Part shown: positions 1 to 10,166 of the stretch, piece after piece
Position numbering within the stretch: position 1 is the stretch's first letter
Layout of the letters: each line of letters starts with the position of its first letter
Source: Pseudomonas fragi
Lineage (GTDB): Bacteria; Pseudomonadota; Gammaproteobacteria; Pseudomonadales; Pseudomonadaceae
Reading direction: 5' to 3'
NCBI RefSeq assembly: GCF_900105835.1
Contig: NZ_LT629783.1
Span: 2,108,001 to 2,172,000 of the forward strand
Length of the DNA: 64,000 nt
Position numbers and translations under genes: made by a program
The notes under the pieces: generated by a model
The model's database searches: none
Told to the model about the DNA's origin: nothing
The model's input: the letters and a program-made list of their open reading frames with translations, nothing else

Positions 1-123
1 CGGGTTCCAACAAGTCAGCTGCAAGAGCCCTTGTTTCACCGCACGACTAGTGATGCCGTAGTCGCTGATGGCGGAAAACATTTCGGGAAACAAACTGATC
101 ACTTCTACGCGCAATTTAGCCAC
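1..123 (-). CDS. trmD: tRNA (guanine-N1)-methyltransferase TrmD, N-terminal part
   Basis: Only the first 41 codons lie in the window; the gene continues past base 1. The translation starts [16 protein letters not shown], the usual opening of TrmD, which methylates G37 of tRNAs reading CNN and UNN codons and so prevents +1 frameshifting. The family is about 250 residues. The start is a GTG at 123, two bases after the rimM stop, as expected for the rpsP-rimM-trmD-rplS operon. Identification rests on this N-terminus plus the operon context. Confidence 0.93.
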   Translation of the reverse strand, partial: MAKLRVEVISLFPEMFSAISDYGITSRAVKQGLLQLTCWNP

Positions 124-125
124 GC

Positions 126-665
126 TTAGAAGTCCGCATCCCAATCCACCTTCATCTCGCCAGCGGCAAGGTCGACGCTCAACACGCATTGCTCTGTATA
201 GGGCAACAAGCGATCGCGATCATCCAGGCTACCTGGGCAAGGTTTGACTTCCATGACATCGTTCGAGCCAGTTTCCATCAGGTCAACAATCTTGCCGAGC
301 AATTGCCCTTCAAGGTTGGTCACTTTCAGTCCCTGCAGCTGGTACCAGTAGTACTCGCCGTCGGTCAGTTCAGGAAACAGGTTACGCGGCACGCAGATTT
401 CGAATTCACGAAGAAGACCAGCTTCATCACGGTCATCGAGACCCTTGAGCTTTACAACCAGAAACTTGCCGTTATGAGAACGGCCACTGACCAGCTCTAC
501 CTGTCGTACATCATTACCGCGCCGAAGCGTCAGTTTTTTGTAGTCCAACAGGTTATCAATTGGATCCGCAAAGGAATAAACCTTCACTTCGCCGCGCACG
601 CCGTGAATTGAGTAGATTTTGCCGATAACGATCAAATCATCAGCAGTTTCAGGCGTCACGCTCAT
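126..665 (-). CDS. rimM: Ribosome maturation factor RimM
   Basis: RimM binds ribosomal protein S19 and assists maturation of the 30S head domain. The 179-residue protein has the normal length. An N-terminal RimM barrel covers about residues 12-95 ([19 protein letters not shown] near the start) and a C-terminal PRC barrel follows, with YYWYQLQGL at its beginning. It starts with ATG five bases after the rpsP stop and ends two bases before trmD, so the three genes are surely co-transcribed. Confidence 0.97.
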   Translation of the reverse strand: MSVTPETADDLIVIGKIYSIHGVRGEVKVYSFADPIDNLLDYKKLTLRRGNDVRQVELVSGRSHNGKFLVVKLKGLDDRDEAGLLREFEICVPRNLFPELTDGEYYWYQLQGLKVTNLEGQLLGKIVDLMETGSNDVMEVKPCPGSLDDRDRLLPYTEQCVLSVDLAAGEMKVDWDADF

Positions 666-670
666 ATTGC

Positions 671-928
671 TCAGGCCGCAACCTTAGCTTTTTCGTTCTC
701 TTTAACCAGCTGAGCAACACGCTCAGACAGTTGAGCACCAACGCTCAGCCAGTAGGCGAGGCGGTCTTCTTTAACGGAGAAACGGATTTCCTGACCACGG
801 GCAACCGGATTGAAGAAACCAATTTGTTCCTTGTGGGAACCGTCACGTGGGTTACGGCTGTCGGTAACGGTCAAGTGGTAAAACGGGCGCTTTTTGGAGC
901 CGCCAAGGGCAAGACGGATTGTTAGCAT
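671..928 (-). CDS. rpsP: 30S ribosomal protein S16
   Basis: S16 is a small primary assembly protein of the 30S subunit. The 85-residue product begins [19 protein letters not shown], the diagnostic S16 N-terminus, and has the expected length (about 80-90). The ATG at 928 is preceded on the minus strand by AGGAA at good spacing. It is the first gene of the rpsP-rimM-trmD operon, with a candidate sigma70 promoter about 75 bp upstream. Confidence 0.98.
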   Translation of the reverse strand: MLTIRLALGGSKKRPFYHLTVTDSRNPRDGSHKEQIGFFNPVARGQEIRFSVKEDRLAYWLSVGAQLSERVAQLVKENEKAKVAA

Positions 929-1000
929 GTGAACATCGTTCCTGTAGTCGGTGCTGCAAATCTAAAGGCACAGCGGGCATAGGTGCCCGAAAGGCCGCAT

Positions 1001-1028
1001 ATTCTAAGGAATATCCGGACTTTTGCAA
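1001..1028 (-). promoter_or_regulatory. Candidate sigma70 promoter of rpsP-rimM-trmD
   Basis: Read on the minus strand, TTGCAA (1028-1023) and TAGAAT (1006-1001) are separated by 16 bp and lie about 75 bp before the rpsP ATG. Matches to TTGACA and TATAAT are 4/6 and 5/6. Placement fits a strong ribosomal-protein operon promoter; transcription start was not measured. Confidence 0.55.
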
Positions 1029-1076
1029 ATGTCTTTTTCTGGCGCCTATCGGCATGCCGTACAGACTTGCAACTAG

Positions 1077-1170
1077 GTCACCACGAATGGTGACAGGTCA
1101 GCTCCCGCACAGTGCGGGTTTGCCGGGTGTCTCGCATTGCTGCGAGTTGCCCGCACGCAAGCGTGCGGGC
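1077..1170. repeat. Cluster of four short perfect inverted repeats after ffh
   Basis: Four hairpins follow each other within 94 bp between ffh and rpsP: GTCACCA/TGGTGAC (1077-1083 and 1088-1094, 4-nt loop), CCCGCAC/GTGCGGG (1104-1118, 1-nt centre), CTCGCA/TGCGAG (1131-1146, 4-nt loop) and GCCCGCACGC/GCGTGCGGGC (1149-1170, 2-nt loop). The last sits 7 bp beyond the ffh stop and is the likely end of the ffh transcript, although no U-tract follows it. Confidence 0.7.
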
Positions 1171-1177
1171 GGGTAAA

Positions 1178-2554
<1,377 letters not shown>

Positions 2555-2762
2555 GCGCGATCCTTTCAGGCCCAAAGTAGACCGGGGTTATTGCGGCCCA
2601 GCCCGTGTAAAACTGATGCTCGGCGAGCCTGCGGCGTGGGCAGGTCGCGGATTATAGCGAAGACTGGCCGCCTCCGACACCATGCCGTCGGCTTATGTGG
2701 TCTTTCGTGTACAGGCGGTTGTATGCCAAACTCAGTCCTTTCGGGCTTGTCTAACAGGATTT

Positions 2763-3575
2763 ATGCTCCCCTTGTCACCCAGCTTGCTACCCAGCCTCGC
2801 CGCCGCCTGCTTGTATGCCGCTGCGACCTTCTATCAGGGCTCTTGTCTGCGCCAAGGCGCAAAGGCAAACAAACGTCTGTTGGTGACGCTCGGCATTCTT
2901 GCCGTGCTCGCCCACGCCGCCAGCCTGTTTACCCACCTGATGACGCCTGCCGGCCTCGAACTGGACTTTTTCAGTGCGGCCAGCCTGATTGCCGTGGCCG
3001 TTATCAGCGTGACCCTGGTTGCTTGCGCACGCATCCCGGTCGAGAACCTGCTGCTGCTTTTATATCCGCTGGGCATGTTGACGGTATTAATGTCCGAATT
3101 CGCTCCACCCGGCACGGTTCAGGTCATTAATGAAGAGCCGGGCATTCTCGCGCATATCCTGCTGTCGATCCTGGCCTATGGCATGTTCACCATTGCGGTG
3201 TTCCAGGCGCTGCTGCTGTCGCTGCAGAACTATCAGCTCAAGCACAAGCACCCCAAGGGCCTGATCAAGAACTTCCCGCCGCTGCAAACCATGGAAAGCC
3301 TGCTGTTCGGCTTCCTCTGGGCTGGCTGGTCGCTGCTTTCGCTGTCGCTGATTTCCGGCTGGCTGTTCCTGGGCAATCTGTTCGCCCAGCACCTGGTGCA
3401 CAAAACCCTGCTGGCCTGCCTGGCATGGATCGTATTCAGCGTGTTGCTGTGGGGCCGTCACCACCTCGGCTGGCGCGGCCACAAAGCCATCCGCTGGACG
3501 TTTGCCGGTTTTTGCCTGCTGATGCTGGCCTACTTTGGCAGCAAGCTGGTTCGTGAATACATACTGCATATCTGA
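2763..3575 (+). CDS. ypjD: Inner membrane protein YpjD, cytochrome c assembly (CcsA/HemX-like) family
   Basis: The 270-residue product is almost entirely hydrophobic, with about eight membrane segments and a CcsA-type domain. In E. coli the homologue beside ffh is called YpjD (CorB-neighbour); its function is unknown, though the fold resembles cytochrome c assembly proteins. The start was set at the ATG at 2763 (MLPLSPSLLPSLAAACLYAA), which begins just before the first membrane helix; an ATG at 2682 would add 27 unlikely residues. It is followed 12 bp later by the CBS-domain gene, probably one operon, and the arrangement ffh/ypjD/CBS is conserved in gamma-proteobacteria. Confidence 0.85.
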   Translation: MLPLSPSLLPSLAAACLYAAATFYQGSCLRQGAKANKRLLVTLGILAVLAHAASLFTHLMTPAGLELDFFSAASLIAVAVISVTLVACARIPVENLLLLLYPLGMLTVLMSEFAPPGTVQVINEEPGILAHILLSILAYGMFTIAVFQALLLSLQNYQLKHKHPKGLIKNFPPLQTMESLLFGFLWAGWSLLSLSLISGWLFLGNLFAQHLVHKTLLACLAWIVFSVLLWGRHHLGWRGHKAIRWTFAGFCLLMLAYFGSKLVREYILHI

Positions 3576-3587
3576 CGGGCGATAATT

Positions 3588-4466
3588 ATGGATAGCTTGC
3601 CCCCCGGGCCGATTCTGGCGGCCTCGGCACTGTTGATTGCTGGAGCCGGCATCCTTGTCGGCTATGTACTGGGCAAGCGCGGCGCGGCCGCAAGGCGCGC
3701 GCAAGCCCTGCAGCCACGCGAAGAACTGCCCCAGCAGCAGGACGAGCAATCCAGCAGCCGCCCGCCATTGCTGTCCGGCATCCATGCGCTGGACAACATC
3801 ACGGTCAACGACATCCTGATCCCGCGTAGCGAAGTCGAGGGCCTGAACCTCGACGACCCGATCGACGAGCTGATCGAACAGCTGCGCCAGACCACGCGTA
3901 CCCGCCTGCCGGTGTTTCACAACGACATCAACCAGGTCGAAGCCATCCTCAACACCCGCCACATCCAACACATGCTGCCCGACGCCAGCCTGACCAAAGA
4001 GGCATTGCTGGCCGTTTGTCACGAACCCTACTTCATCCCCGAAAGCACCCCGCTGCAATTGCAACTGCTGAACTTCCACAAGCAGCAGCGCCGGCTGGGC
4101 GTGGTGGTCGATGAATATGGCGAAGTGCTCGGTATCGTGACGCTTGAGGACATCCTCGAAGAGATCGTCGGCGAGTTCGAAGACGAGCAAAACATCGACA
4201 ACCCGCATATCGACCCCCTGCCCGACGGCCGTTATGTGGTCGATGGGGCCGCCTCCATTCGCGAGTTGAACAAGGCCCTCGGCTGGCACCTGCCCTGCGA
4301 CGGCCCCAAAACCCTTAACGGCCTGGTCACCGAAGCACTGGAAACCATCCCCGAAACCACTGTATGCCTGAAAATCGGTGGCTATCGCCTGGAGATCCTC
4401 CAGACCGAAGAAAACCGCGTCAGCCGCGTGCTGATCTGGCACAACAGCGTCAAGCCCGCGGTTTAA
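3588..4466 (+). CDS. CBS-domain protein of the HlyC/CorC family without DUF21
   Basis: The 292-residue protein has one N-terminal membrane helix (about 8-28), a Gln/Arg-rich linker, two CBS motifs (about 70-130 and 135-195, including [20 protein letters not shown]) and a C-terminal CorC_HlyC transporter-associated domain (about 205-285). CorB/CorC relatives act in magnesium or cobalt homeostasis, and CBS pairs bind adenosyl ligands. Full-length CorB carries a four-helix DUF21 membrane domain before the CBS pair; here only a single helix is present. The start is ATG at 3588, 12 bp after ypjD. Transport function is uncertain. Confidence 0.85.
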   Translation: MDSLPPGPILAASALLIAGAGILVGYVLGKRGAAARRAQALQPREELPQQQDEQSSSRPPLLSGIHALDNITVNDILIPRSEVEGLNLDDPIDELIEQLRQTTRTRLPVFHNDINQVEAILNTRHIQHMLPDASLTKEALLAVCHEPYFIPESTPLQLQLLNFHKQQRRLGVVVDEYGEVLGIVTLEDILEEIVGEFEDEQNIDNPHIDPLPDGRYVVDGAASIRELNKALGWHLPCDGPKTLNGLVTEALETIPETTVCLKIGGYRLEILQTEENRVSRVLIWHNSVKPAV

Positions 4467-4481
4467 TCGCCGCGCAAGGTC

Positions 4482-4722
4482 TTGTTACATTTGAACAGGC
4501 CTCCCTATAATCTTCCTCGCTTACCCAAGCCTCGCCGACCCGCGTGTTACCCACACCCTGCGCTGTCGGCGCGTTGCTTTACGCAGTACCTGCGTACGTT
4601 CCCATCCTGAACTGCGCTTGCACCCTGTTATCCCTCAGGGCCAACGACCATAAAAATTGCTCGCCATGTCACGCCGCAAGGGCAGGCATCGGCCACAGCT
4701 CATAACTGTCAGGGATATACGC
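4482..4722 (+). promoter_or_regulatory. Candidate promoter and roughly 200-nt leader of the MHS transporter gene
   Basis: TTGTTA (4482-4487), an 18-bp spacer and a perfect TATAAT (4506-4511) form a good sigma70 promoter. Translation of the next gene starts only at 4723, so the transcript would carry a leader of about 200 nt. I could not assign this leader to a known riboswitch or RNA family. It contains no convincing ORF; a frame open from 4657 joins the transporter in phase but lacks a ribosome-binding site. Confidence 0.5.
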
Positions 4723-6039
4723 ATGACCTCCAGCACCACCTACAGCGAAGCTACGCCCGACAAACCGGTCAACTCCGCGACCCGCGTAGCCACGGCCAGC
4801 TTTATCGGCACGGCCATCGAGTTCTATGACTTCTATGTGTATGCCACCGCCGCAGCACTGGTCATCGGCCCGGTATTTTTCCCGCAGACCTCCGGCACCG
4901 CACAAATGCTGTCGGCCTTTCTGACCTTCGGTATCGCCTTTCTCGCCCGCCCCCTGGGCTCCTTCCTGTTTGGCCACTTCGGTGACCGCATCGGGCGCAA
5001 GTCCACCCTGGTGGCCTCCCTGCTATTGATGGGCGTGTGTACCACGCTGATCGGCGTGCTGCCGGGCTATGCCACCATCGGCGCCTGGGCCCCGATCCTG
5101 CTCTGCGTGCTGCGCTTCGGCCAGGGCCTGGGGCTGGGCGGGGAATGGGGCGGCGCGGCATTGCTGGCCACCGAGAACGCCCCCAAGGGCAAACGCGCCT
5201 GGTATGGCATGTTTCCGCAACTGGGGCCTTCGATCGGCTTTCTGGCGGCCAACGGGCTGTTTCTGATTTTGGCCATGAGCCTGAGCGATGAGCAGTTCCG
5301 CTCCTGGGGCTGGCGCATTCCGTTCCTGCTCAGCGCTGCACTGGTGATGGTGGGCCTGTATGTACGCTTGAAGCTGGAAGAGACCCCGGTCTTCGCCAAG
5401 GCCGTGGCGCAACACGAACGGGTGAAAATGCCGATTGTCGAGTTGTTCAGCCAGTACTGGGCGCCGATGCTGCTGGGCGCGGCGTCGATGGTGGTGTGTT
5501 ATGCGCTGTTCTATATCTCGACGGTGTTTTCCCTGAGTTATGGCGTTGCCACGCTGGGCTATACCCGCGAAACCTTCCTCGGCCTGCTGTGTTTTGCCGT
5601 GCTGTTTATGGCGGCGGCCACCCCGCTGTCGGCCTGGGCCAGCGACCGTTATGGGCGCAAGCCGGTGCTGGTGGTTGGCGGCGTGCTGGCGATTTTGTCC
5701 GGCTTTTTGATGGAACCCCTGCTCACCCACGGCACCACCTGGGGTGTGGCGCTGTTTCTGTGCATTGAGCTGTTTCTGATGGGGGTGACATTTGCCCCGA
5801 TGGGCGCCCTGCTGCCGGAACTGTTCCCGACCCGCGTGCGCTACACCGGTGCGTCGGCGGCTTACAACCTGGGCGGGATTGTCGGCGCCTCGGCGGCACC
5901 GTTCTTTGCCCAGAAGCTGGTGAGCATGGGCGGCTTGAGCTGGGTCGGCGGGTACGTGTCGGGCGCAGCGATTCTCAGCCTGATAGCCGTGCTGTGCCTG
6001 AAGGAAACGAAAGAAGCTGACCTGAACAAGGTCGCGTAA
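4723..6039 (+). CDS. MFS transporter, metabolite:H+ symporter (MHS) family
   Basis: The 438-residue protein has twelve predicted membrane segments. The family-type motif FIGTAIEFYDFYVYATAAA lies near residues 27-45, the loop motif GDRIGRK at 87-93 and its repeat DRYGRKPVL in the second half. This is the ShiA/ProP/KgtP-like subgroup that takes up organic acids or osmolytes with protons; the substrate cannot be read from sequence. The ATG at 4723 follows AGGG at 11 bp and was preferred over the upstream in-frame ATGs. A REP doublet separates it from convergent purT. Confidence 0.9.
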   Translation: MTSSTTYSEATPDKPVNSATRVATASFIGTAIEFYDFYVYATAAALVIGPVFFPQTSGTAQMLSAFLTFGIAFLARPLGSFLFGHFGDRIGRKSTLVASLLLMGVCTTLIGVLPGYATIGAWAPILLCVLRFGQGLGLGGEWGGAALLATENAPKGKRAWYGMFPQLGPSIGFLAANGLFLILAMSLSDEQFRSWGWRIPFLLSAALVMVGLYVRLKLEETPVFAKAVAQHERVKMPIVELFSQYWAPMLLGAASMVVCYALFYISTVFSLSYGVATLGYTRETFLGLLCFAVLFMAAATPLSAWASDRYGRKPVLVVGGVLAILSGFLMEPLLTHGTTWGVALFLCIELFLMGVTFAPMGALLPELFPTRVRYTGASAAYNLGGIVGASAAPFFAQKLVSMGGLSWVGGYVSGAAILSLIAVLCLKETKEADLNKVA

Positions 6040-6053
6040 AGAAACACTCAACC

Positions 6054-6140
6054 TGTGGGAGCGGGCTTGCCCGCGATTGCAACGCCTCGGTACATCAGAT
6101 GTACCCAGTCGCTTGAATCGCGGGCAAGCCCGCTCCCACA
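6054..6140. repeat. REP doublet (REPIN), 87 bp
   Basis: Left end TGTGGGAGCGGGCTTGCCCG and right end its inverted copy ending GCCCGCTCCCACA face each other across a variable centre. It lies between convergent MFS and purT genes, the usual intergenic setting of Pseudomonas REP sequences. Confidence 0.93.
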
Positions 6141-6147
6141 AGGGCTT

Positions 6148-7329
6148 TTACAGCTCTACAACTACCGCTTTGGCCGCACGGGTGGCTTTGGCGCGGGCGG
6201 CTTCGATCGACTCGTCACGCGCCAGGGCTACGCCCATACGGCGCTGGCCGTTCACCTCTGGCTTGCCGAACAGGCGCAAGGCCGTGTCCGGCTCGCTCAG
6301 GGCTGCACCCAGGTTGGCGAACGCGGTCTGGGTCGACTGCCCTTCCACCAGAATTACCGCCGAGGCCGATGGCCCGAACTGGCGGATCAACGGAATCGGC
6401 AAACCCAGAATCGCCCGTGCATGCAGTGCAAACTGCGACAAGTCCTGGGAAATCAGGGTCACCAGGCCGGTATCATGGGGGCGCGGCGACACTTCACTGA
6501 ACCACACCTGATCGCCCTTGATAAACAGCTCTACACCAAACAGGCCGCGCCCCCCCAGCGCCTCGGTAACCGCCCTGGCCACACGCTCGGACTCGGCCAG
6601 CGCAATCGGGCTCATGGCCTGCGGCTGCCAGGACTCCTGATAGTCGCCCTTCTCCTGACGGTGACCGACCGGCGCACAGAACGTGGTGCCGCCCACATGG
6701 CGCACGGTCAGCAGAGTAATTTCGTAGTCAAAGTCGATAAAGCCTTCAACGATGACCCGCCCTTTACCCGCCCGGCCGCCTTCCTGCGCGTAATCCCACG
6801 CAGCTTTTACATCATCGGCGCTGCGCAGCAGGCTCTGGCCCTTGCCCGACGAACTCATTACCGGCTTGACCACACACGGGAAGCCCAGGTCCAGCACCGC
6901 AGCGCTGTAGTCTTCGAAGGTGTCGGCAAAGTGGTACGGCGAAGTCGGCAGGTCCAGCTCTTCAGCGGCCAGACGGCGAATGCCTTCGCGGTTCATGGTC
7001 AGCGAGGTGGCGCGGGCAGTCGGGATGACGGTAAAACCTTCAGCTTCCAGCTCGACCAGGGTCGCGGTGGCGATGGCTTCGATTTCCGGGACGATAAAGT
7101 GCGGTTTTTCAGCTTCGATCACGGCACGCAGGGCGGCACCATCGAGCATGTTGATCACATGGCTGCGGTGAGCAACCTGCATGGCGGGTGCATTGGCATA
7201 GCGATCGACAGCGATCACTTCGACCCCCAGGCGCTGCAATTCGATGACAACTTCTTTGCCCAGCTCACCGCAGCCACACAACATGACGCGGGTGGCAGTG
7301 GGCGACAGTGGAGTTCCGATACGGGTCAT
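6148..7329 (-). CDS. purT: Formate-dependent phosphoribosylglycinamide formyltransferase PurT
   Basis: PurT makes formyl-GAR from GAR, formate and ATP, the folate-independent route for the third step of purine synthesis. The 393-residue length is typical. A pre-ATP-grasp Rossmann region ([20 protein letters not shown]) is followed by the ATP-grasp domain ([17 protein letters not shown], then [24 protein letters not shown]) and a C-terminal tail. The ATG at 7329 gives the standard N-terminus [10 protein letters not shown]. The gene is monocistronic as far as I can see, 85 bp before the VUT gene end. Confidence 0.97.
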   Translation of the reverse strand: MTRIGTPLSPTATRVMLCGCGELGKEVVIELQRLGVEVIAVDRYANAPAMQVAHRSHVINMLDGAALRAVIEAEKPHFIVPEIEAIATATLVELEAEGFTVIPTARATSLTMNREGIRRLAAEELDLPTSPYHFADTFEDYSAAVLDLGFPCVVKPVMSSSGKGQSLLRSADDVKAAWDYAQEGGRAGKGRVIVEGFIDFDYEITLLTVRHVGGTTFCAPVGHRQEKGDYQESWQPQAMSPIALAESERVARAVTEALGGRGLFGVELFIKGDQVWFSEVSPRPHDTGLVTLISQDLSQFALHARAILGLPIPLIRQFGPSASAVILVEGQSTQTAFANLGAALSEPDTALRLFGKPEVNGQRRMGVALARDESIEAARAKATRAAKAVVVEL

Positions 7330-7414
7330 TTCAGGTCCTCAAGGAAACAAATCATCGAAGGCACTGACCACGCCAGCGCCTGCAGGGGGATACAAAGGCC
7401 GGCATTTTACATGA

Positions 7415-7876
7415 CTAGACCGCGGCTTTGCGTAAACGCCAGGCCATCGCCAGCCATACGCAGGTAACACCGGCGAATTTCGACGCCATCGCGATAATGA
7501 TCACGCCAGGGGTGAACGCATCGATCATGCCGAAGAAGATAAAGGTGTCGATCGGGATGCTCAGCGCGGAACTGATCCACAGGCGGTCATGCAGTGGTCG
7601 CTTGGTGATGCTGAACACCAGCCAGTCGATGCACTCGGAAACGGCGAAAGCCGTGGCGCTGGCCAGGGCTATGGAAGGATCGGAGGTGATGTATGACAGC
7701 ACCAGCGCCGCCAGCATGGCCAGCAGGGCGCCGTGGCCGAAGCGGGTTTGCACCATGTCGCGCAATACAAAGACCAGGCCACCCCAGGCCGACCAGATAA
7801 TGTCCAGGTGCGGCGCCGTGGAAAACGCGAAGTTGATCAGCACGACGCTGGCGATATAAGCGAGAAGAAACAGCAT
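7415..7876 (-). CDS. VUT (YhhQ/PreQ0 transporter-like) family membrane protein
   Basis: The 153-residue product has about five membrane segments and the family-like stretch ISSALSIPIDTFIFFGMID. YhhQ-type VUT proteins import queuosine precursors such as preQ0; this short member is assigned by similarity remembered from other Pseudomonas and its substrate is unproven. The frame stays open upstream to 8041, but that extension (ASPLPQG and similar) is translated REP sequence, so the start is the ATG at 7876 (MLFLLAYIASVVL). Confidence 0.72.
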   Translation of the reverse strand: MLFLLAYIASVVLINFAFSTAPHLDIIWSAWGGLVFVLRDMVQTRFGHGALLAMLAALVLSYITSDPSIALASATAFAVSECIDWLVFSITKRPLHDRLWISSALSIPIDTFIFFGMIDAFTPGVIIIAMASKFAGVTCVWLAMAWRLRKAAV

Positions 7877-7952
7877 GGCAGCGGGCGACACCTCTGAATA
7901 AGGCGCACAGGGTACTTGAGTCACAGTCGATTTTGTACCCGCGACATTCCCC

Positions 7953-8039
7953 TGTGGGAGTGGGCTTGCTCGCGTTGGCATCAGCGCAGTTTGCCTCACA
8001 GGCCGCGGCGCCTGCATCGCGGGCAAGCCCGCTCCCACC
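7953..8039. repeat. REP doublet (REPIN), 87 bp
   Basis: Left end TGTGGGAGTGGGCTTGCTCG and right end GGGCAAGCCCGCTCCCACC are inverted copies. It separates the VUT gene from the DUF1289 gene. A frame open through it artificially extends the VUT reading frame. Confidence 0.92.
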
Positions 8040-8053
8040 AAAAAGAAGAGTTG

Positions 8054-8263
8054 TCAGCTACCAGAACCCAGCATCCACACCACGCCACTGGCCTTGGCCC
8101 GTTCATGGCACAACACCAGCACTTCGCGACGTTCCGGGTTGGTCATGCGGCTCCAGCGGGTAATTTCTGCCACGGTGCGCTGGCAACCGCTGCACACGTC
8201 ATCGTCGTCCAGCGCGCAAATGTTCACACAGGGCGAGGCGACCGGGCGCTCTGCTTCTGTCAT
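8054..8263 (-). CDS. DUF1289 small cysteine-cluster protein
   Basis: The 69-residue protein carries the DUF1289 pattern [18 protein letters not shown] followed by QRTVAEI, with four cysteines that look like a metal site. The function of the family is unknown. Its ATG overlaps the end of the gamma carbonic anhydrase gene by four bases (ATGA), implying translational coupling; this pair is common in Pseudomonas. Confidence 0.88.
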   Translation of the reverse strand: MTEAERPVASPCVNICALDDDDVCSGCQRTVAEITRWSRMTNPERREVLVLCHERAKASGVVWMLGSGS

Positions 8264-8784
8264 TGCTCCTGCACCTCAAGCTCACGGGCATAACGCTGGC
8301 CGTTCTTGACGTAGTGGGCCGCGCTGGCCTCCAGCAGTTTTTTCTGTTCATCCGTGAGGTCGCGCACCACCTTGCCCGGCGAGCCCATGACCAGCGAACC
8401 GTCCGGGATTTCCTTGCCCTCGCCAATCAGCGAGTTGGCGCCAATGATGCAGTGCTTGCCAATTTTGGCGCCATTGAGGATGACCGCATTGATCCCGATC
8501 AGGCTGTAGTCGCCCACCGTACAGCCATGCAGCATGGCGTTATGGCCAATGGTCACGCCGGTGCCGAGGGTCAGCGGGTAGCCCATGTCGGTATGCATTA
8601 CCGCGCCATCTTGCACATTGCTGTGCTTGCCGATCAGGATCAGCTCGTTGTCACCGCGCAACACGGCGTTGAACCAGACACTGGCGCCCTCCTCCAGCCG
8701 CACCTTGCCAATCAGAGTGGCCGTGGGCGCGGTCCAGCTTTCGGGGTGGGTTTCGACGAGCGAGTCGCCCAGACGGTATTTCAT
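8260..8784 (-). CDS. Gamma-class carbonic anhydrase family protein
   Basis: The 174-residue protein is a left-handed parallel beta-helix of hexapeptide repeats. Candidate metal-binding histidines are seen in VMHTDMG and in [10 protein letters not shown], as in the YrdA/CaiE/gamma-CA group. Many members bind zinc but few have proven anhydrase activity. It begins [17 protein letters not shown] with ATG at 8784 and is coupled to the DUF1289 gene downstream. Confidence 0.9.
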   Translation of the reverse strand: MKYRLGDSLVETHPESWTAPTATLIGKVRLEEGASVWFNAVLRGDNELILIGKHSNVQDGAVMHTDMGYPLTLGTGVTIGHNAMLHGCTVGDYSLIGINAVILNGAKIGKHCIIGANSLIGEGKEIPDGSLVMGSPGKVVRDLTDEQKKLLEASAAHYVKNGQRYARELEVQEQ

Positions 8785-8824
8785 GGGATGTCCTCAAGGC
8801 AGGCGTGGCCGTCTGCAGACGGCT

Positions 8825-9427
8825 CTAGATTGGAATGGAACGTTCAGGCGGGGTGTGCAGGTTGATATTGACGTCGTCATAGAGCAGGTTCATCAGTTCC
8901 ACGATCATGATAGCCGTCAGCCCCCAGATTTTGTAAACGCCAAAACGGTAGCTCGGCACATACCAGCTGCGGCCCTGGTAGTCGATGCGATGGGTATGCT
9001 CGCGCGGGTCCTGGCGGAAAAACTCCAGCGGCACGCTGAACACGGCGGCGATTTCGGCATCATTGGCCAGATACTCAACGTAGTCAGGGACCAGACCGAC
9101 ATAAGGAGTGACGCGAATACCGTGCAACGAGATCAAGGGGCTCAGCGGCCCGATCACCTCGACCAGCCCCGGCGGCAAGCCGATTTCTTCTTCGGCCTCA
9201 CGCAAGGCGGTGAACACCAGGTCGGGGTCTTCCGGGTCGCGGCGCCCGCCCGGAAAAGCCACTTCACCACCGTGGGTCGACAACCCGCTGGCACGCAGGG
9301 TCAGAATCAGTTCAGGCTCAGAACTGCGGGTCACCGGCAACAACACCGCAGCTTCCGGGAAATTCCGTTCTGTTTCCAACGTCCGTGGGGTATAGCGGCT
9401 CACACGGCCAAGCAGCTCGTCCAGCAT
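8825..9427 (-). CDS. CoA pyrophosphatase-like Nudix hydrolase (NudL type)
   Basis: The 200-residue product contains a Nudix box of the CoA-diphosphatase kind, FPGGRRDPEDPDLVF followed by TALREAEEEIGL, with LTLRASGLSTHGGEVAFPGG just before it. Such enzymes split CoA and its derivatives into 3',5'-ADP and phosphopantetheine. Start is ATG at 9427 (MLDELLGRVSRYTP). It lies 40 bp upstream of the gamma carbonic anhydrase gene on the same strand, so the three minus-strand genes may form one unit. Confidence 0.85.
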   Translation of the reverse strand: MLDELLGRVSRYTPRTLETERNFPEAAVLLPVTRSSEPELILTLRASGLSTHGGEVAFPGGRRDPEDPDLVFTALREAEEEIGLPPGLVEVIGPLSPLISLHGIRVTPYVGLVPDYVEYLANDAEIAAVFSVPLEFFRQDPREHTHRIDYQGRSWYVPSYRFGVYKIWGLTAIMIVELMNLLYDDVNINLHTPPERSIPI

Positions 9428-9573
9428 AGGTCATCTCGATCCGTCACTTATCGGGCATCATGCACCAAATCGTACCGGGCACCCAAGTCCTACAGTGTCG
9501 CAGGCCGCCATGCCGCACTTGCCGCCAGGCCGCTTCACCCCCCAAGATAGGCACCAGAGCCAGAGACCCCAGC

Positions 9574-10131
9574 ATGAAATTTTGCAGCCAGTGCGGCCAT
9601 ACCGTCAGCCAGCTTGTCCCCTTGGGCGATTCACGCCTGCGGTATGTCTGCGACCATTGCCAGACCGTTCATTATCAAAACCCCAATATCGTCGCTGGTT
9701 GCGTGCCCGTGTGGGGTACCCAGGTGCTGTTGTGCCGCCGCGCCATCGAGCCGCGCAAAGGCTACTGGACCCTGCCCGCAGGCTTTATGGAGAACGGCGA
9801 GACCGTCGAAAACGCAGCCCGGCGCGAAACCCTTGAAGAAGCCTGTGCCGTGGTTGAGAACCTGGCCATCTACACCTTGATCGATGTGCCGCATATCAAT
9901 CAGGTGCATATATTCTACCGCGCCGACCTTCTGGGCCCGGACTTCGCAGCCGGTGAAGAGAGCCTGGAAGTGCGCCTGTTTGAAGAAGCCGACATCCCTT
10001 GGTCAGAGCTGGCTTTCCGCACGGTCAGCCGTACCTTAGAATGCTTTTTCGCTGACCGCCCGGGCGCCATCTACCCCGTGCGCAGCGAGGCTGTACCACC
10101 CCTGGCCAGCCTCAACAAACCCCAACAATAA
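9574..10131 (+). CDS. Nudix hydrolase with N-terminal zinc ribbon
   Basis: The 185-residue protein starts MKFCSQCGHTVSQ, and CSQC plus CDHC form a four-cysteine zinc ribbon over residues 4-30. A Nudix box follows (GFMENGETVENAARRETLEE, then ACAVV). This architecture resembles NudC NADH pyrophosphatase but is shorter and lacks its N-terminal domain; the substrate is unknown. The start is the ATG at 9574; upstream in-frame codons from 9460 have no coding character. It is divergent from the NudL-like gene. Confidence 0.85.
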   Translation: MKFCSQCGHTVSQLVPLGDSRLRYVCDHCQTVHYQNPNIVAGCVPVWGTQVLLCRRAIEPRKGYWTLPAGFMENGETVENAARRETLEEACAVVENLAIYTLIDVPHINQVHIFYRADLLGPDFAAGEESLEVRLFEEADIPWSELAFRTVSRTLECFFADRPGAIYPVRSEAVPPLASLNKPQQ

Positions 10132-10166
10132 TGCTGATTGCCTAGTACCTCAGGAATACCCCTCTA

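Noticed and set aside
7877..8041. N-terminal extension of the VUT protein by 55 residues
   Set aside because: The extra residues are translation of a REP doublet; the ATG at 7876 starts the first membrane helix.
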